This document shows, one piece after another, positions 1 through 8,642 of a DNA stretch of 64,000 nt. This stretch comes from Methylibium sp035476815. GTDB lineage: Bacteria > Pseudomonadota > Gammaproteobacteria > Burkholderiales > Burkholderiaceae_C. A model generated the notes under the pieces. The model was not told the DNA's origin. It ran no database searches and saw only the letters and a list, made by a program, of their open reading frames with translations. The number at the start of each line of letters is the position of its first letter. The first letter of the stretch is position 1. The position numbers and the translations under genes are program-made. The stretch is taken from NCBI GenBank assembly GCA_035476815.1, contig DATILD010000023.1, positions 12,093-76,092 of the forward strand, written 5' to 3'.

Positions 1-924
1 GAAGACCTTGAAGTCCACGTCGCGCATCACGTCGGTGAGCTCGGTGAACTCCATCTTGACGCGCAGGTCCGGCTTGTCCGAGCCGTAACGGTGCATCGCC
101 TCGGCGTACTTCATCACCGGGTAGCCCGGCAGGTCGACGCCGATGGTGTTGCGGAACACCGTGCGGATCATCCCCTCGAACATGCCGCGGATCTCCTCCT
201 CGTTCAGGAACGAGGTCTCGATGTCGATCTGCGTGAACTCGGGCTGACGGTCGGCGCGCAGGTCCTCGTCGCGGAAGCACTTGGTGATCTGGTAGTAGCG
301 GTCGAAGCCGGCCACCATCAGCAGCTGCTTGAACAGCTGCGGGCTCTGCGGCAGCGCGAAGAACATGCCCTCGTTGACGCGGCTGGGGACCAGGTAGTCG
401 CGCGCGCCCTCGGGCGTGCTCTTCGTGAGCATCGGCGTCTCGATATCGATGAAGCCGTTGGCGTCGAGGAACTTGCGCGTCTCCATCGCCACGCGGTAGC
501 GCAGCATCAGGTTCTTCTGCATCGCCGGGCGGCGCAGGTCCAGCACGCGGTGGGTCAGCCGCGTGGTCTCGCTGAGGTTGTCGTCGTCGAGCTGGAACGG
601 CGGCGTGACACTGGGGTTCAGCACCTCGATCTCGTGGCACAGCACCTCGATCTGGCCGCTCACCAGTTGCGCGTTCGCTGTGCCGGCCGGGCGCGCGCGC
701 ACCTTGCCGACGATCTTCAGGCAGAACTCGTTCCTCACGCCCTCGGCGGCCTTGAACATCGCCGCACGGTCGGGGTCGCAGACGACCTGGACCAGGCCCT
801 CGCGGTCGCGCAGGTCGATGAAGATCACGCCGCCATGGTCGCGGCGGCGGTGGGCCCAGCCCATCAAGGTCACGGTCTGGCCCATCAGCGCTTCGCTGAC
901 GAGGCCGCAATAGGTGGTACGCAT
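1..924 (-). CDS. aspS: Aspartyl-tRNA synthetase, 3' part missing
   Basis: Class II aminoacyl-tRNA synthetase that charges tRNA(Asp), or tRNA(Asp/Asn) if non-discriminating, in the cytoplasm. The reverse strand opens with MRTTYCGLVSEALMGQ and continues into the OB-fold anticodon-binding domain (GWAHRRRDHGGVIFIDLRD), as in bacterial AspRS. Further on come the transition to the catalytic core and class II motif regions. Only about 308 codons of a protein that is usually near 600 residues lie in the window; the gene runs off the left edge. The ATG at 922-924 is the natural start because the N-terminal alignment begins there. It is last in a minus-strand run after the DUF502 gene, about 100 bases downstream of it. 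Ordinary housekeeping gene; identification is firm. Confidence 0.95.
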   Translation of the reverse strand, partial: MRTTYCGLVSEALMGQTVTLMGWAHRRRDHGGVIFIDLRDREGLVQVVCDPDRAAMFKAAEGVRNEFCLKIVGKVRARPAGTANAQLVSGQIEVLCHEIEVLNPSVTPPFQLDDDNLSETTRLTHRVLDLRRPAMQKNLMLRYRVAMETRKFLDANGFIDIETPMLTKSTPEGARDYLVPSRVNEGMFFALPQSPQLFKQLLMVAGFDRYYQITKCFRDEDLRADRQPEFTQIDIETSFLNEEEIRGMFEGMIRTVFRNTIGVDLPGYPVMKYAEAMHRYGSDKPDLRVKMEFTELTDVMRDVDFKVF

Positions 925-1024
925 CGGGTGCTCCGGCTTTCGGTCTTGTTCGGGCGCCGCGCAAGGGCGGCAGGGTCGGGGCGCTGTCAGGCTCGGGCCT
1001 GGGGCTTGAACGCTTGCCTGGCGT

Positions 1025-1672
1025 TCAAGCGATGGGATTTCGCGGCGCGGCCGGCAGCGCCGCCGGCGGCGCGACCACGCCCATCGAGATGATGTACTTC
1101 AGGGCCTCGTCGACGCTCATGCGCAGTGCGATCACGTCGCCGCGCGGCACCATCAGGAAGAAGCCCGAGGTCGGGTTGGGCGTGGTCGGCACGTACAGGC
1201 TGAGGTAGTCGCCGCTCAGGTGGTCGGCGGCCTCGCCACCGGGCTTGCCGGTGACGAAGGCGATGGTCCACGAGCCCTGGCGCGGGTACTGCACCAGCAC
1301 CGCCTCGCGGAAGGCATTGCCGCTGCTGGAAAACAGCGTGTCCGAGACCTGCTTGACCGAGCTGTAGATCGACTTGACGATCGGGATGCGGTGCAGCAGC
1401 CGCCCGCCCTGGCGCAGCCACCACTGGCCGACGATGTTGGCCGCGAACATGCCGGTGAGCAGCAGTGCGATCAGCATCACGATGACGCCCAGGCCGGGGA
1501 TCTGCTTGAGCATCTCCAGCGGCGCCTCGGCGCCCGCCGGCAGCACCGCCTGCGAGGCGCTCAGCAGCCAGGCGAACAGGCCGTCGAGCAGGCCCAGCAC
1601 CGCGTGCAGCACCCAGATGGTGACGGCCAGCGGCAGCCAGACCAGCAGGCCGGCGAGCAGGTACTTCTTCAC
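1025..1672 (-). CDS. DUF502 family integral membrane protein
   Basis: About 215 residues. Two hydrophobic stretches are clear: one right at the N terminus (KKYLLAGLLVWLPLAVTIWV) and a second around residues 65-90 (IPGLGVIVMLIALLLTGMFA). A soluble C-terminal half follows with the conserved-looking segments RIPIVKSIYSSVKQ and YVPTTPNPTSGFFLMVP, which are typical of the DUF502 family of unknown function. The GTG at 1670-1672 is chosen as start. Longer reading to 1795 would overlap the upstream FmdB gene and would add an Arg-rich stretch unlike the family. It sits 22 bases after the FmdB gene, in the FmdB-DUF502-aspS order, so co-transcription is likely. Function cannot be said from sequence. Confidence 0.85.
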   Translation of the reverse strand: MKKYLLAGLLVWLPLAVTIWVLHAVLGLLDGLFAWLLSASQAVLPAGAEAPLEMLKQIPGLGVIVMLIALLLTGMFAANIVGQWWLRQGGRLLHRIPIVKSIYSSVKQVSDTLFSSSGNAFREAVLVQYPRQGSWTIAFVTGKPGGEAADHLSGDYLSLYVPTTPNPTSGFFLMVPRGDVIALRMSVDEALKYIISMGVVAPPAALPAAPRNPIA

Positions 1673-1694
1673 GGCGGCTTTCGCGCGGCGCCGC

Positions 1695-2012
1695 TCAGTG
1701 GCAGGCGCAGGAGCCGCCGCAGCCGCCCGCAGCCGACGTCGCTGCGGGTGGCGTGGCCGGCGCGGCAGCCGGCGCCTCGGTCTTCGGCGCTTCACCCGCG
1801 GCCGGCGCGGCGGCGGGCGCTGCCGAACCGCCGTTGCGGAAGTCCGTCGCGTACCAGCCCGAGCCCTTGAGCTGGAAGCCCGCCGCGGTCACCTGCTTCG
1901 TGAAGGCGGCCGCCCCGCAGGCCGGGCAGACGCTCAGCAGCGGGTCGGAGATCTTCTGCAGGACGTCCTTCGCGTGGCCGCAGGCCTGGCAGCGATAGGC
2001 GTAGATCGGCAT
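1695..2012 (-). CDS. FmdB-family zinc-ribbon protein
   Basis: A 105-residue protein beginning MPIYAYRCQACG, the classic FmdB-family opening. Four cysteines (C8, C11, C29, C32) form two CxxC knuckles that should bind one zinc. After the ribbon comes GFQLKGSGWYATDF, also typical, then a low-complexity Ala/Pro tail and a Cys/His-rich end (CGGSCACH). The family takes its name from the putative regulator FmdB; its members are small, widespread and mostly uncharacterised, so a regulatory role is only a family-based guess. It is upstream of the DUF502 gene and probably in the same transcript. Confidence 0.85.
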   Translation of the reverse strand: MPIYAYRCQACGHAKDVLQKISDPLLSVCPACGAAAFTKQVTAAGFQLKGSGWYATDFRNGGSAAPAAAPAAGEAPKTEAPAAAPATPPAATSAAGGCGGSCACH

Positions 2013-2088
2013 GGCTAAGCCCTTGATTTGAAAAGCGGAATTGTAAACGGGCGCCCGCCGGCGCCCGCCGGAAGAGCGCCGGTCGGCC

Positions 2089-3540
2089 TCAGGCGTTGAC
2101 GCCGACGATGAGGTGATGGCTGCCGTGGCGGTTCTTGACCACCGCCTGCGGACCGAGCGAACCCACCAGGATGCCGCCGACGGCCGCGATGAAACCCGCC
2201 AGCTGGGCCGGGAAGGCCTCGCCGGCCGGCGTCAGCATGAACATCACCCAGGTCAGGATGCCCAGCACGATCGAGAACACCGCGCCCTGGGTCGTCGCCT
2301 TCTTCCAGTACAGGCCGGCGACCAGCGGCACGAAGGCGCCGACCAGCGTCACCTGGTAGGCGCTGGAGACCATGTCATAGATCGGCGTGCCCTCGAGCGC
2401 GATCGCGTAGGCGCAGACGCAGACGCTGAACACCAGCACCGCGACCCGCATCGTCCGCAGCTCGCGCTTGTCGTTGGTGCGCGGGACGAACTGGCGCCAG
2501 ATGTTCTCGACGAAGGTCACCGACGGCGCCAGCAGCGTCGCCGAGGCGGTGGACTTCAGCGCCGACAGCAGCGCGCCGAAGAACAGCACCTGCATCACGA
2601 AGGGCATCTTCTCCATCACCAGCGTCGGGATGACCTTCTGCGGGTCCTCCTTGATCAGCATGGCGGCCTGCTCCGGCATGATGATCAGCGCGCTGGTCAC
2701 CAGGAACATCGGCACGAAGGCGAAGGCGATGTAGCACAGCCCGCCGATCACCGGGCCGCGGGTGGCGGCCTGCACGCTGTTGGCCGACATCACGCGCTGG
2801 AACACGTCCTGCTGCGGGATCGAGCCGAACATCATCGTGATCGCCGCGGCAACGAAGAACACCACGTCGGTGAAGGTCGGCGGCGGCAGGAAGTTGAACA
2901 GGTCCTTGCTGGTGGCCAGCGCGATCACCTTGTCGGCGCCGCCGGCCTGGTCGGCGGCGAACATCGCGATCACGGACAGGCCGACCACCAGGATGATCAT
3001 CTGGACGAAGTCGGTGACCGCCACCGACCACATGCCGCCGAACAGCGTGTAGGCGAGGATCGACGCGGTGCCCAGCACCATGCCCATCGGGACGCTGATG
3101 GCGCCGCCCGACAGCAGGTTGAACACCAGGCCCAGCGCGGTGACCTGCGCCGACACCCAGCCCAGGTAGCTCAGGATGATGATCAGCGAGCACACCACCT
3201 CGATGCCGCGGCCGTAGCGCTCGCGGTAGTAGTCGCTGATCGTCAGCAGCGTCATCTTGTAGAGCTTGGCGGCGAAGAACAGGCCGACCAGGATCAGGCA
3301 GGTGCCGGCGCCGAACGGGTCCTCGACGACGCCGTTCAGGCCGCCCTCGACGAACTTGGCCGGGATGCCGAGCACCGTCTCGGAGCCGAACCAGGTCGCG
3401 AAGGTGGTCGTCACGATCATGACCAGCGGCAGGTGGCGCCCGGCGATCGCGAAGTCGGCGGTGGTCTTGACCCGCTTGGCGGCCCACAGGCCGATGGCGA
3501 TGGTGACGAGCAGGTAGGCGATGACCAGGGTCAGCAGCAT
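2089..3540 (-). CDS. Sodium:solute symporter (SSS family)
   Basis: A 483-residue polytopic membrane protein of the SSS family (Na+-coupled uptake of organic solutes such as proline, pantothenate or sugars). About 13 hydrophobic segments are visible, starting with MLLTLVIAYLLVTIAIGLWA. The family signature region around residues 40-75 (FAIAGRHLPLVMIVTTTFATW, then GSETVLGIPAKF) and the GW(V)SAQVTALG segment near residue 130 match. Substrate cannot be called. It sits between ubiB (80-base gap) and FmdB (76-base gap) on the same strand, with no sign of tight coupling to either. Full length for the family. Confidence 0.85.
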   Translation of the reverse strand: MLLTLVIAYLLVTIAIGLWAAKRVKTTADFAIAGRHLPLVMIVTTTFATWFGSETVLGIPAKFVEGGLNGVVEDPFGAGTCLILVGLFFAAKLYKMTLLTISDYYRERYGRGIEVVCSLIIILSYLGWVSAQVTALGLVFNLLSGGAISVPMGMVLGTASILAYTLFGGMWSVAVTDFVQMIILVVGLSVIAMFAADQAGGADKVIALATSKDLFNFLPPPTFTDVVFFVAAAITMMFGSIPQQDVFQRVMSANSVQAATRGPVIGGLCYIAFAFVPMFLVTSALIIMPEQAAMLIKEDPQKVIPTLVMEKMPFVMQVLFFGALLSALKSTASATLLAPSVTFVENIWRQFVPRTNDKRELRTMRVAVLVFSVCVCAYAIALEGTPIYDMVSSAYQVTLVGAFVPLVAGLYWKKATTQGAVFSIVLGILTWVMFMLTPAGEAFPAQLAGFIAAVGGILVGSLGPQAVVKNRHGSHHLIVGVNA

Positions 3541-3620
3541 GGACGACGGCTCCGCGGCGGCAGGAGGGGAGTGCGAGGGCGGCAGGAATTATCCCCGGAT
3601 CGCCGTGACAGCGCGCCGGG

Positions 3621-5174
3621 TCAGCTCCAGCGAAGCAGGAGCTGTGCCGCCAGCAGGCCGAGCGCGAAACCGGTGCCGATCCAGACCAGCGCACGCAGGG
3701 TCCGCAGCGTGCGGCTTTGCTGCTCCAGCAGCAGGGCCCAGGGCGCCGGCACCGCGGCGGGCGCGGCACGCGCGGCCAGCGCCTCGTGCAGCAGCCGCGG
3801 CAGCTCGGGCAGCAGCTTGGCGTAACGCGGTGCCTCGGCGCGCAGCCGCTCGAGCAGCGCCCGCACACCGACCTGCTCGTCCATCCAGCGCTCGAGGAAG
3901 GGCTTGGCGGTGCTCCACAGGTCGAGCTCGGGGTCGAGCTCGCGGCCCAGGCCCTCGACGTTGAGCAGGGTCTTCTGCAGCAGCACCAGCTGCGGCTGGA
4001 TCTCGACGTTGAAGCGCCGCGAGGTCTGGAACAGCCGCAGCAGCACCTGGCCAAGCGAGATGTCCTTCAGCGGCCGGTCGAAGAACGGCTCGCAGCAGGC
4101 GCGGATCGCGCCTTCGAGCTCGTCCACCCGCGTGGCCGGCGGCACCCAGCCGCTCTCGACGTGCAGCTCGGCGACGCGCTTGTAGTCGCGCCGGAAGAAG
4201 GCGACGAAGTTCTGCGCCAGGTAGTTCTTGTCGACCTCGGTCAGCGTGCCGATGATGCCGAAGTCGAGCGCGATGTAGCGGCCGAAGGTGCCCGGCGCGA
4301 GGCTCACCTGGATGTTGCCGGGGTGCATGTCGGCGTGGAAGAAGCCGTCGCGGAACACCTGGGTGAAGAAGATCGTCACGCCGTCGCGCGCCAGCTGCTT
4401 GAAGTCGACCCCCGCCTCGCGCAGCCGCGCCACCTGGCCGATCGGCACGCCCTTCATGCGCTCCATCACGATCACGCCGGGAGTGCACAGATCCCACACC
4501 ATCTCGGGAATCAGCAGCAGGTTGAGCCCCGCCATGTTGCGCCGGAGCTGGGCGGCGTTGGCCGCCTCGCGCACCAGATCGAGCTCGTCGTGCAGGTACT
4601 TGTCGAACTCGGCCACCACCTCGCGCGGCCTGAGGCGGCGCCCGTCGGCCGAGCCGCGCTCGACCCAGCCGGCCAGCCGGCGCAGCAGCGCGAGATCCTT
4701 GTCGATCGCGGTCAGCATGCCCGGCCGCAGCACCTTGACCGCGACCTCGCGGCCGCCCTCGAGCACCGCGAAGTGGACCTGCGCGATCGACGCGCTGGCC
4801 ACGGGCTCGCGTTCGAAGCTCGCGAACACGGCGTCGAGCGGCCGGCCGAAGGCCTGCTCGACCAGGCGCGCGGCTTCGGCGGCGGCAAAGGGCGGCACGT
4901 CGTCCTGCAGCTTCGCGAGCTCGTCGGCCACGTCGGTGGGCAGCAGGTCGCGCCGGGTCGACAGCACCTGCCCGAACTTGACGAAGATCGGCCCGAGCCG
5001 CTCCAGCGCGAGACGCAGCCGCACGCCGCGCGGTGCGTCGAGGCGCCGGCCGACGGCCACGACGCGCCCCAGCAGCCGCAGGCCGCGATGGCCCGAGCTC
5101 GCGAGCAGCAGCTCGTCCAGGCCGAAACGCAGGACGGTGAGGACGATGAAGCCGAGCCGCAGCAGCTGCCTCAT
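3621..5174 (-). CDS. ubiB: UbiB, ubiquinone biosynthesis atypical kinase
   Basis: A 517-residue UbiB/ABC1/ADCK-family protein needed for ubiquinone biosynthesis, acting at the inner membrane as an ATPase-like accessory factor. Seen in order: the KxGQ-type motif (FVKFGQVLSTRRDLLP), the Ala-rich nucleotide loop (ASASIAQVH), the VAVKVLRPG strand, the catalytic-loop equivalent (DGFFHADMHPGN) and the metal-binding DFG (LDFGIIG). The C terminus has hydrophobic stretches (VWIGTGFALGLLAAQLLL) that anchor it. The ATG at 5172-5174 overlaps the ubiJ stop by four bases (ATGA), so translation is coupled to ubiJ. The open frame continues far upstream but does not code there. Confidence 0.95.
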   Translation of the reverse strand: MRQLLRLGFIVLTVLRFGLDELLLASSGHRGLRLLGRVVAVGRRLDAPRGVRLRLALERLGPIFVKFGQVLSTRRDLLPTDVADELAKLQDDVPPFAAAEAARLVEQAFGRPLDAVFASFEREPVASASIAQVHFAVLEGGREVAVKVLRPGMLTAIDKDLALLRRLAGWVERGSADGRRLRPREVVAEFDKYLHDELDLVREAANAAQLRRNMAGLNLLLIPEMVWDLCTPGVIVMERMKGVPIGQVARLREAGVDFKQLARDGVTIFFTQVFRDGFFHADMHPGNIQVSLAPGTFGRYIALDFGIIGTLTEVDKNYLAQNFVAFFRRDYKRVAELHVESGWVPPATRVDELEGAIRACCEPFFDRPLKDISLGQVLLRLFQTSRRFNVEIQPQLVLLQKTLLNVEGLGRELDPELDLWSTAKPFLERWMDEQVGVRALLERLRAEAPRYAKLLPELPRLLHEALAARAAPAAVPAPWALLLEQQSRTLRTLRALVWIGTGFALGLLAAQLLLRWS

Positions 5175-5701
5175 CGCGAGGCGGCCGGCGTGGCGGACGG
5201 GCGGTCGCCGGCGGCCGCCTGCAGCAGGGTGCGCAAGCCCGCGGCCACCTCGCCGCCGAGCCGCACCAGCTCGTGCGCCGGGCCGGGGCCGATCAGCGGA
5301 GCGAGGTCGCGCGCGAGGTCCCAGCGCAGGTTCTGGCCCAGCCAGGCCAGGTCGGCCGCGAGCTGGGCATCGCCCTCGACCGAGACGGCGGGCCGCTCGC
5401 CGCCGAGCCACTGCAGCAGCTGGCGGTGCGGCGCGGCGAGCGCAATGCGCAGGTGCAGATCGGCGCCCGCTTCGAGCTCGTCGCGTTCGACGAGCTCGAA
5501 GAGCCCCGCCGCGGTGACGCGCAGGCAGGGCGCCGGCGGGCTCGGCCAAGGCCCGGGCTCGACCTGCCACGCCAGCTGCACCCGCCGGCCGGCGTGCGCG
5601 CGCAGGCGCTCGACGGCGGCCGGCTCGGCCCACAGCACGTGATTGGCCAGCAGCAGCAGCCGCTCGGTCACGGCCGGCATCAACAGGGTCGGGAGGGACA
5701 T
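5171..5701 (-). CDS. ubiJ: UbiJ, SCP2-type lipid-binding ubiquinone factor
   Basis: A 176-residue protein beginning MSLPTLLMPAVTERLLLLANHV. This is the UbiJ layout: an N-terminal amphipathic segment, an SCP2-like lipid-binding domain (LELVERDE to DAQLAADLAWL), then a C-terminal helix pair. UbiJ binds ubiquinone intermediates in the soluble Ubi complex with UbiK and the hydroxylases. The ATG at 5699-5701 is chosen because residues upstream of it are not protein-like. The stop overlaps the ubiB start (ATGA). In related bacteria ubiE, ubiJ and ubiB are often neighbours; here ubiE is 54 kb away with the exopolysaccharide island between. Confidence 0.85.
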   Translation of the reverse strand: MSLPTLLMPAVTERLLLLANHVLWAEPAAVERLRAHAGRRVQLAWQVEPGPWPSPPAPCLRVTAAGLFELVERDELEAGADLHLRIALAAPHRQLLQWLGGERPAVSVEGDAQLAADLAWLGQNLRWDLARDLAPLIGPGPAHELVRLGGEVAAGLRTLLQAAAGDRPSATPAASR

Positions 5702-5885
5702 GGGCACGGCCAAAATTGTAGGCGGCAGCCCGTGAAGTCCCGCACGCGGCGCCGTGGCACGCGGCCACGCCCCCCGCGACGCAGGGGCCCCGAAGCCGCC
5801 GGCTTTGTGGCGACAATGCCTGCTGTCCAGGGAAACCCGCGTGGTCTCCAGGTCGCGCGTCCCCGTCGAGCTCCTTGCGCCCCGC

Positions 5886-7280
5886 ATGTTCGAAGACCGA
5901 AGCCAGAAACGAACGTTCTACAACGCGCCGCAGTCCGTCACGTCCTTCGTGGCGGCACTGCTCGAGCCGTCGATCATCGTCGCGAGCTTCCTCGCCGTCA
6001 GCGCCTGGCACGACGAGCCGTTGCTGCGCGCCGGGCTGACCCTGTGCCTGCTGGTGTTCGCGCTGACCTTCCCGGGCCGCAACCGCTTCCGCGACGGTGG
6101 CATCGCCGCGGCGGTCGACATCACGCTGTCGTGGTTCAGCCTGCTCGCGATCCTGCTGCTGTGCGGCTACGCGACCAACAGCCTGTACTACTTCGAGAAC
6201 GACGTGCTCATCACCTGGGCGCTGGTGACGCCGGTGCTGCAGTGGCTGGCCGTGGCGGCCGGGCGCTTGACCCTCCGCCATCGCGCCCAGCTGCCGCACA
6301 ACCGCAGCTCGGCGATCATCGTCGGCGCCGGCCCGCTGGGCGCCAAGGTCGCGCGCGCACTGCGCAGCCGGCCCGATGCCCGCATCGACCTGCTCGGCTA
6401 CTTCGACGACCGCACCGACGACCGCGTCTCGCCCGAGACCCAGTCGTCGCGACTCGGCACGCTGACCGACGTCGCCGGCTACATCACCGCGCACAGCGTG
6501 AAGGAGGTCTACATCACGCTGCCGCTGGGCTCGCAGCCGCGCATCCTGCAGCTGCTCGAGTCGCTGCAGGGCACCACCGCGTCGCTGTTCTTCGTGCCCG
6601 ACGTGTTCGGCATCAGCATCATCCAGGGCCGGCTGCAGGACATGAACGGCGTGCCGGTCGTGGGCATCTGCGAGACCCCGTTCACCGGCACCAACGAACT
6701 GTCCAAGCGCCTGTCGGACCTCGTGCTGGCCAGCGCCATCCTGCTGCTGATCTCGCCGCTGCTGCTGCTGATCGCGGTCGGCGTGAAGCTGAGTTCGCCG
6801 GGGCCGGCGATCTTCAAGCAGCGCCGCAACGGACTCGACGGCGAGGAGATCATCGTCTACAAGTTCCGCTCGATGACGACCGAGGACAACGGTGGCCGCG
6901 TCGTGCAGGCCACGCGCGGCGATGCCCGCATCACGCCCTTCGGCGCCTTCCTGCGCCGCACCTCGCTCGACGAACTGCCGCAGTTCGTCAACGTGCTGCA
7001 GGGGCGCATGAGCATCGTCGGCCCGCGGCCGCATGCCGTTGCGCACAACCAACTCTACCGCGACCTGATCAAGGCCTACATGGTGCGCCACAAGGTCAAG
7101 CCGGGGATCACCGGCTGGGCCCAGGTCAACGGACTGCGGGGAGAAACCGACACCGTCGAGAAAATGCGCGCCCGGGTGGAATACGACCTCGAGTACCTGA
7201 GAAACTGGTCGCTGGCGCTCGACCTGCAGATCATCCTGCGCACGATCCGGCTGGTGTTCTTCGACCGCCAGGCCTACTGA
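5886..7280 (+). CDS. Undecaprenyl-phosphate sugar phosphotransferase (polyprenyl glycosylphosphotransferase)
   Basis: Initiating enzyme of exopolysaccharide repeat-unit assembly: moves a sugar 1-phosphate (usually glucose or galactose) from a UDP-sugar to undecaprenyl phosphate at the inner membrane. About 464 residues: four hydrophobic N-terminal segments, a Rossmann-like nucleotide-binding region (AIIVGAGPLGAKVARAL), a further membrane helix (LVLASAILLLISPLLLLIAV), and the bacterial sugar transferase catalytic domain with KFRSM, RRTSLDELPQF, MSIVGPRPH and KPGITGWAQVNG. The ATG at 5886 gives the usual family length; an earlier in-frame ATG at 5754 adds an unlikely leader. First gene of the large plus-strand operon, divergent from ubiJ. 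Confidence 0.93.
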   Translation: MFEDRSQKRTFYNAPQSVTSFVAALLEPSIIVASFLAVSAWHDEPLLRAGLTLCLLVFALTFPGRNRFRDGGIAAAVDITLSWFSLLAILLLCGYATNSLYYFENDVLITWALVTPVLQWLAVAAGRLTLRHRAQLPHNRSSAIIVGAGPLGAKVARALRSRPDARIDLLGYFDDRTDDRVSPETQSSRLGTLTDVAGYITAHSVKEVYITLPLGSQPRILQLLESLQGTTASLFFVPDVFGISIIQGRLQDMNGVPVVGICETPFTGTNELSKRLSDLVLASAILLLISPLLLLIAVGVKLSSPGPAIFKQRRNGLDGEEIIVYKFRSMTTEDNGGRVVQATRGDARITPFGAFLRRTSLDELPQFVNVLQGRMSIVGPRPHAVAHNQLYRDLIKAYMVRHKVKPGITGWAQVNGLRGETDTVEKMRARVEYDLEYLRNWSLALDLQIILRTIRLVFFDRQAY

Positions 7281-7335
7281 GCGGGTTCCGAGCGGCCCGC
7301 CCTTCGAGTATCCGCACGCCGAACGAGGAGCCCCG

Positions 7336-8607
7336 ATGAAGCACCTGTCCCGCCGCCCCCAGTCCGCTGCCCGCACCATCGTCCTGGCCTGCCTGCTGGG
7401 CGCACTGGCCAGCGGCGCCGCCCACGCGCAGACCAGCCCCTACTACCTGCGCGCCTCGCAGACCTTCAGCTACGACTCGAACCTGTTCCGCGTCCCCGAC
7501 GCCGCGGGCACGGAGAGCGACGTGATCTCCACGACCGCGCTGACCGTCGGGCTGGACCAGCCGATCAGCCGCCAGCGCCTGCTCGCCTCGGCCACGGTGC
7601 GCGGCAACGCCTACCGCGACAACAGCGAACTGAACGGCGCCGGCTACGACCTGCTGCTCGGGCTCGACTGGGAGGCCGCGTCGAAGCTCAGTGGCACGGC
7701 GCGCATCACTGCCTCGCAGTCGCAGGCCGGCTTCGAGAGCTACGGCGGCCTGGCGCAGCCGCAATCGGGCCGCAACCAGGAGCGCTCGCGCCTCGTCGAC
7801 CTGCGCGGCCAGTACGGCGGCGCCTCGGTGCTGACGCTCGAGGCCCAGGCCAACCTGACCGACATCAGCTATTCGTCGACCGGCTTCGCGAGCCGCGAGC
7901 GCGAGAGCGCGATGCTCGGCGCCGGCCTGCGCTGGCGCCCGGGCGGCCCATGGTCCTTCGGACTGATGCTCCGGCGCACCGATGGCGAGTACCCGCGCTT
8001 CTCCGCCATCGCCGGGGCCGACGAGTACACGCGCAACGACGTGGACCTGACCGCCGAGTTCCTGCCGACCGGCGCGAGCCGCCTGAGCGCGCGCATCACG
8101 CACACCGACGAGCAGCACGACCTGGACGCGAGCCGCGACTTCAGCGGCGTGACCGGCGAACTGCGCTGGAACTACCAGGCCACCGGCAAGCTGTCCTTCA
8201 TGACGCTGCTGGCGCGCGAAACCGGCTCCGGCAGCTCGACCACCACGCAGCTCATCCCCGGCGGCGACGAGACGACCACCTACCTGACCGACAGCCGCCT
8301 CACCAATCGCCTCGGCCTGCAGGCCGACTGGGAGGCGACGGCGAAGATCCGCGTCACCGCGAACTTCGACTACTCGCGCGACTTCTACGACACGCAGTTC
8401 CTGGATGGCTCCGGCGTCGTGGCGGGCAACCGCCGCGGCTACAGCCGGCGCGTCGGCCTGACCGCCGGCTACGCCATCACGCGCGTCTGGACGCTGCAGT
8501 GCGGCCTGTCGCGCCTGAGCCGCGACTCGGGCGTCACGCTCGGCGGCCAGAGCTACGCCTACGACGCCAACACCGCCTCCTGCAGCGCGACGCTGGCGCT
8601 GCAGTAA
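7336..8607 (+). CDS. epsL: EpsL-like outer-membrane beta-barrel, exopolysaccharide export
   Basis: A 423-residue protein with a clear signal peptide (basic start, hydrophobic VLACLLGALASGAAHA, cleavage after AHA). The mature part has alternating aromatic and polar strands ending in a beta-barrel style terminus, and begins PYYLRASQTFSYDSNLFRVP, the typical start of the XrtB/PEP-CTERM-associated EpsL family. It should form the outer-membrane channel or barrel partner of the export line with EpsE. A good ribosome site (GAGGAG at about 7325) precedes the ATG. It sits 55 bases after the initiating transferase. EpsL is a marker for the exosortase-B type eps locus, whose other members lie at 45-59 kb. 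Confidence 0.88.
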   Translation: MKHLSRRPQSAARTIVLACLLGALASGAAHAQTSPYYLRASQTFSYDSNLFRVPDAAGTESDVISTTALTVGLDQPISRQRLLASATVRGNAYRDNSELNGAGYDLLLGLDWEAASKLSGTARITASQSQAGFESYGGLAQPQSGRNQERSRLVDLRGQYGGASVLTLEAQANLTDISYSSTGFASRERESAMLGAGLRWRPGGPWSFGLMLRRTDGEYPRFSAIAGADEYTRNDVDLTAEFLPTGASRLSARITHTDEQHDLDASRDFSGVTGELRWNYQATGKLSFMTLLARETGSGSSTTTQLIPGGDETTTYLTDSRLTNRLGLQADWEATAKIRVTANFDYSRDFYDTQFLDGSGVVAGNRRGYSRRVGLTAGYAITRVWTLQCGLSRLSRDSGVTLGGQSYAYDANTASCSATLALQ

Positions 8608-8642
8608 GGCGGACGCCGCCGCCGCTCGGCACAGGGGCTCCG

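Noticed and set aside
2113..3825. Long plus-strand frame opposite the Na+/solute symporter
   Set aside because: Composition (His, Arg, Asp, Gln runs) is typical of an antisense frame, and the symporter is clear on the minus strand.
5175..7379. Upstream extension of the ubiB frame on the minus strand
   Set aside because: The extension runs through ubiJ and the sugar transferase gene, and family similarity begins only at the ATG at 5174.
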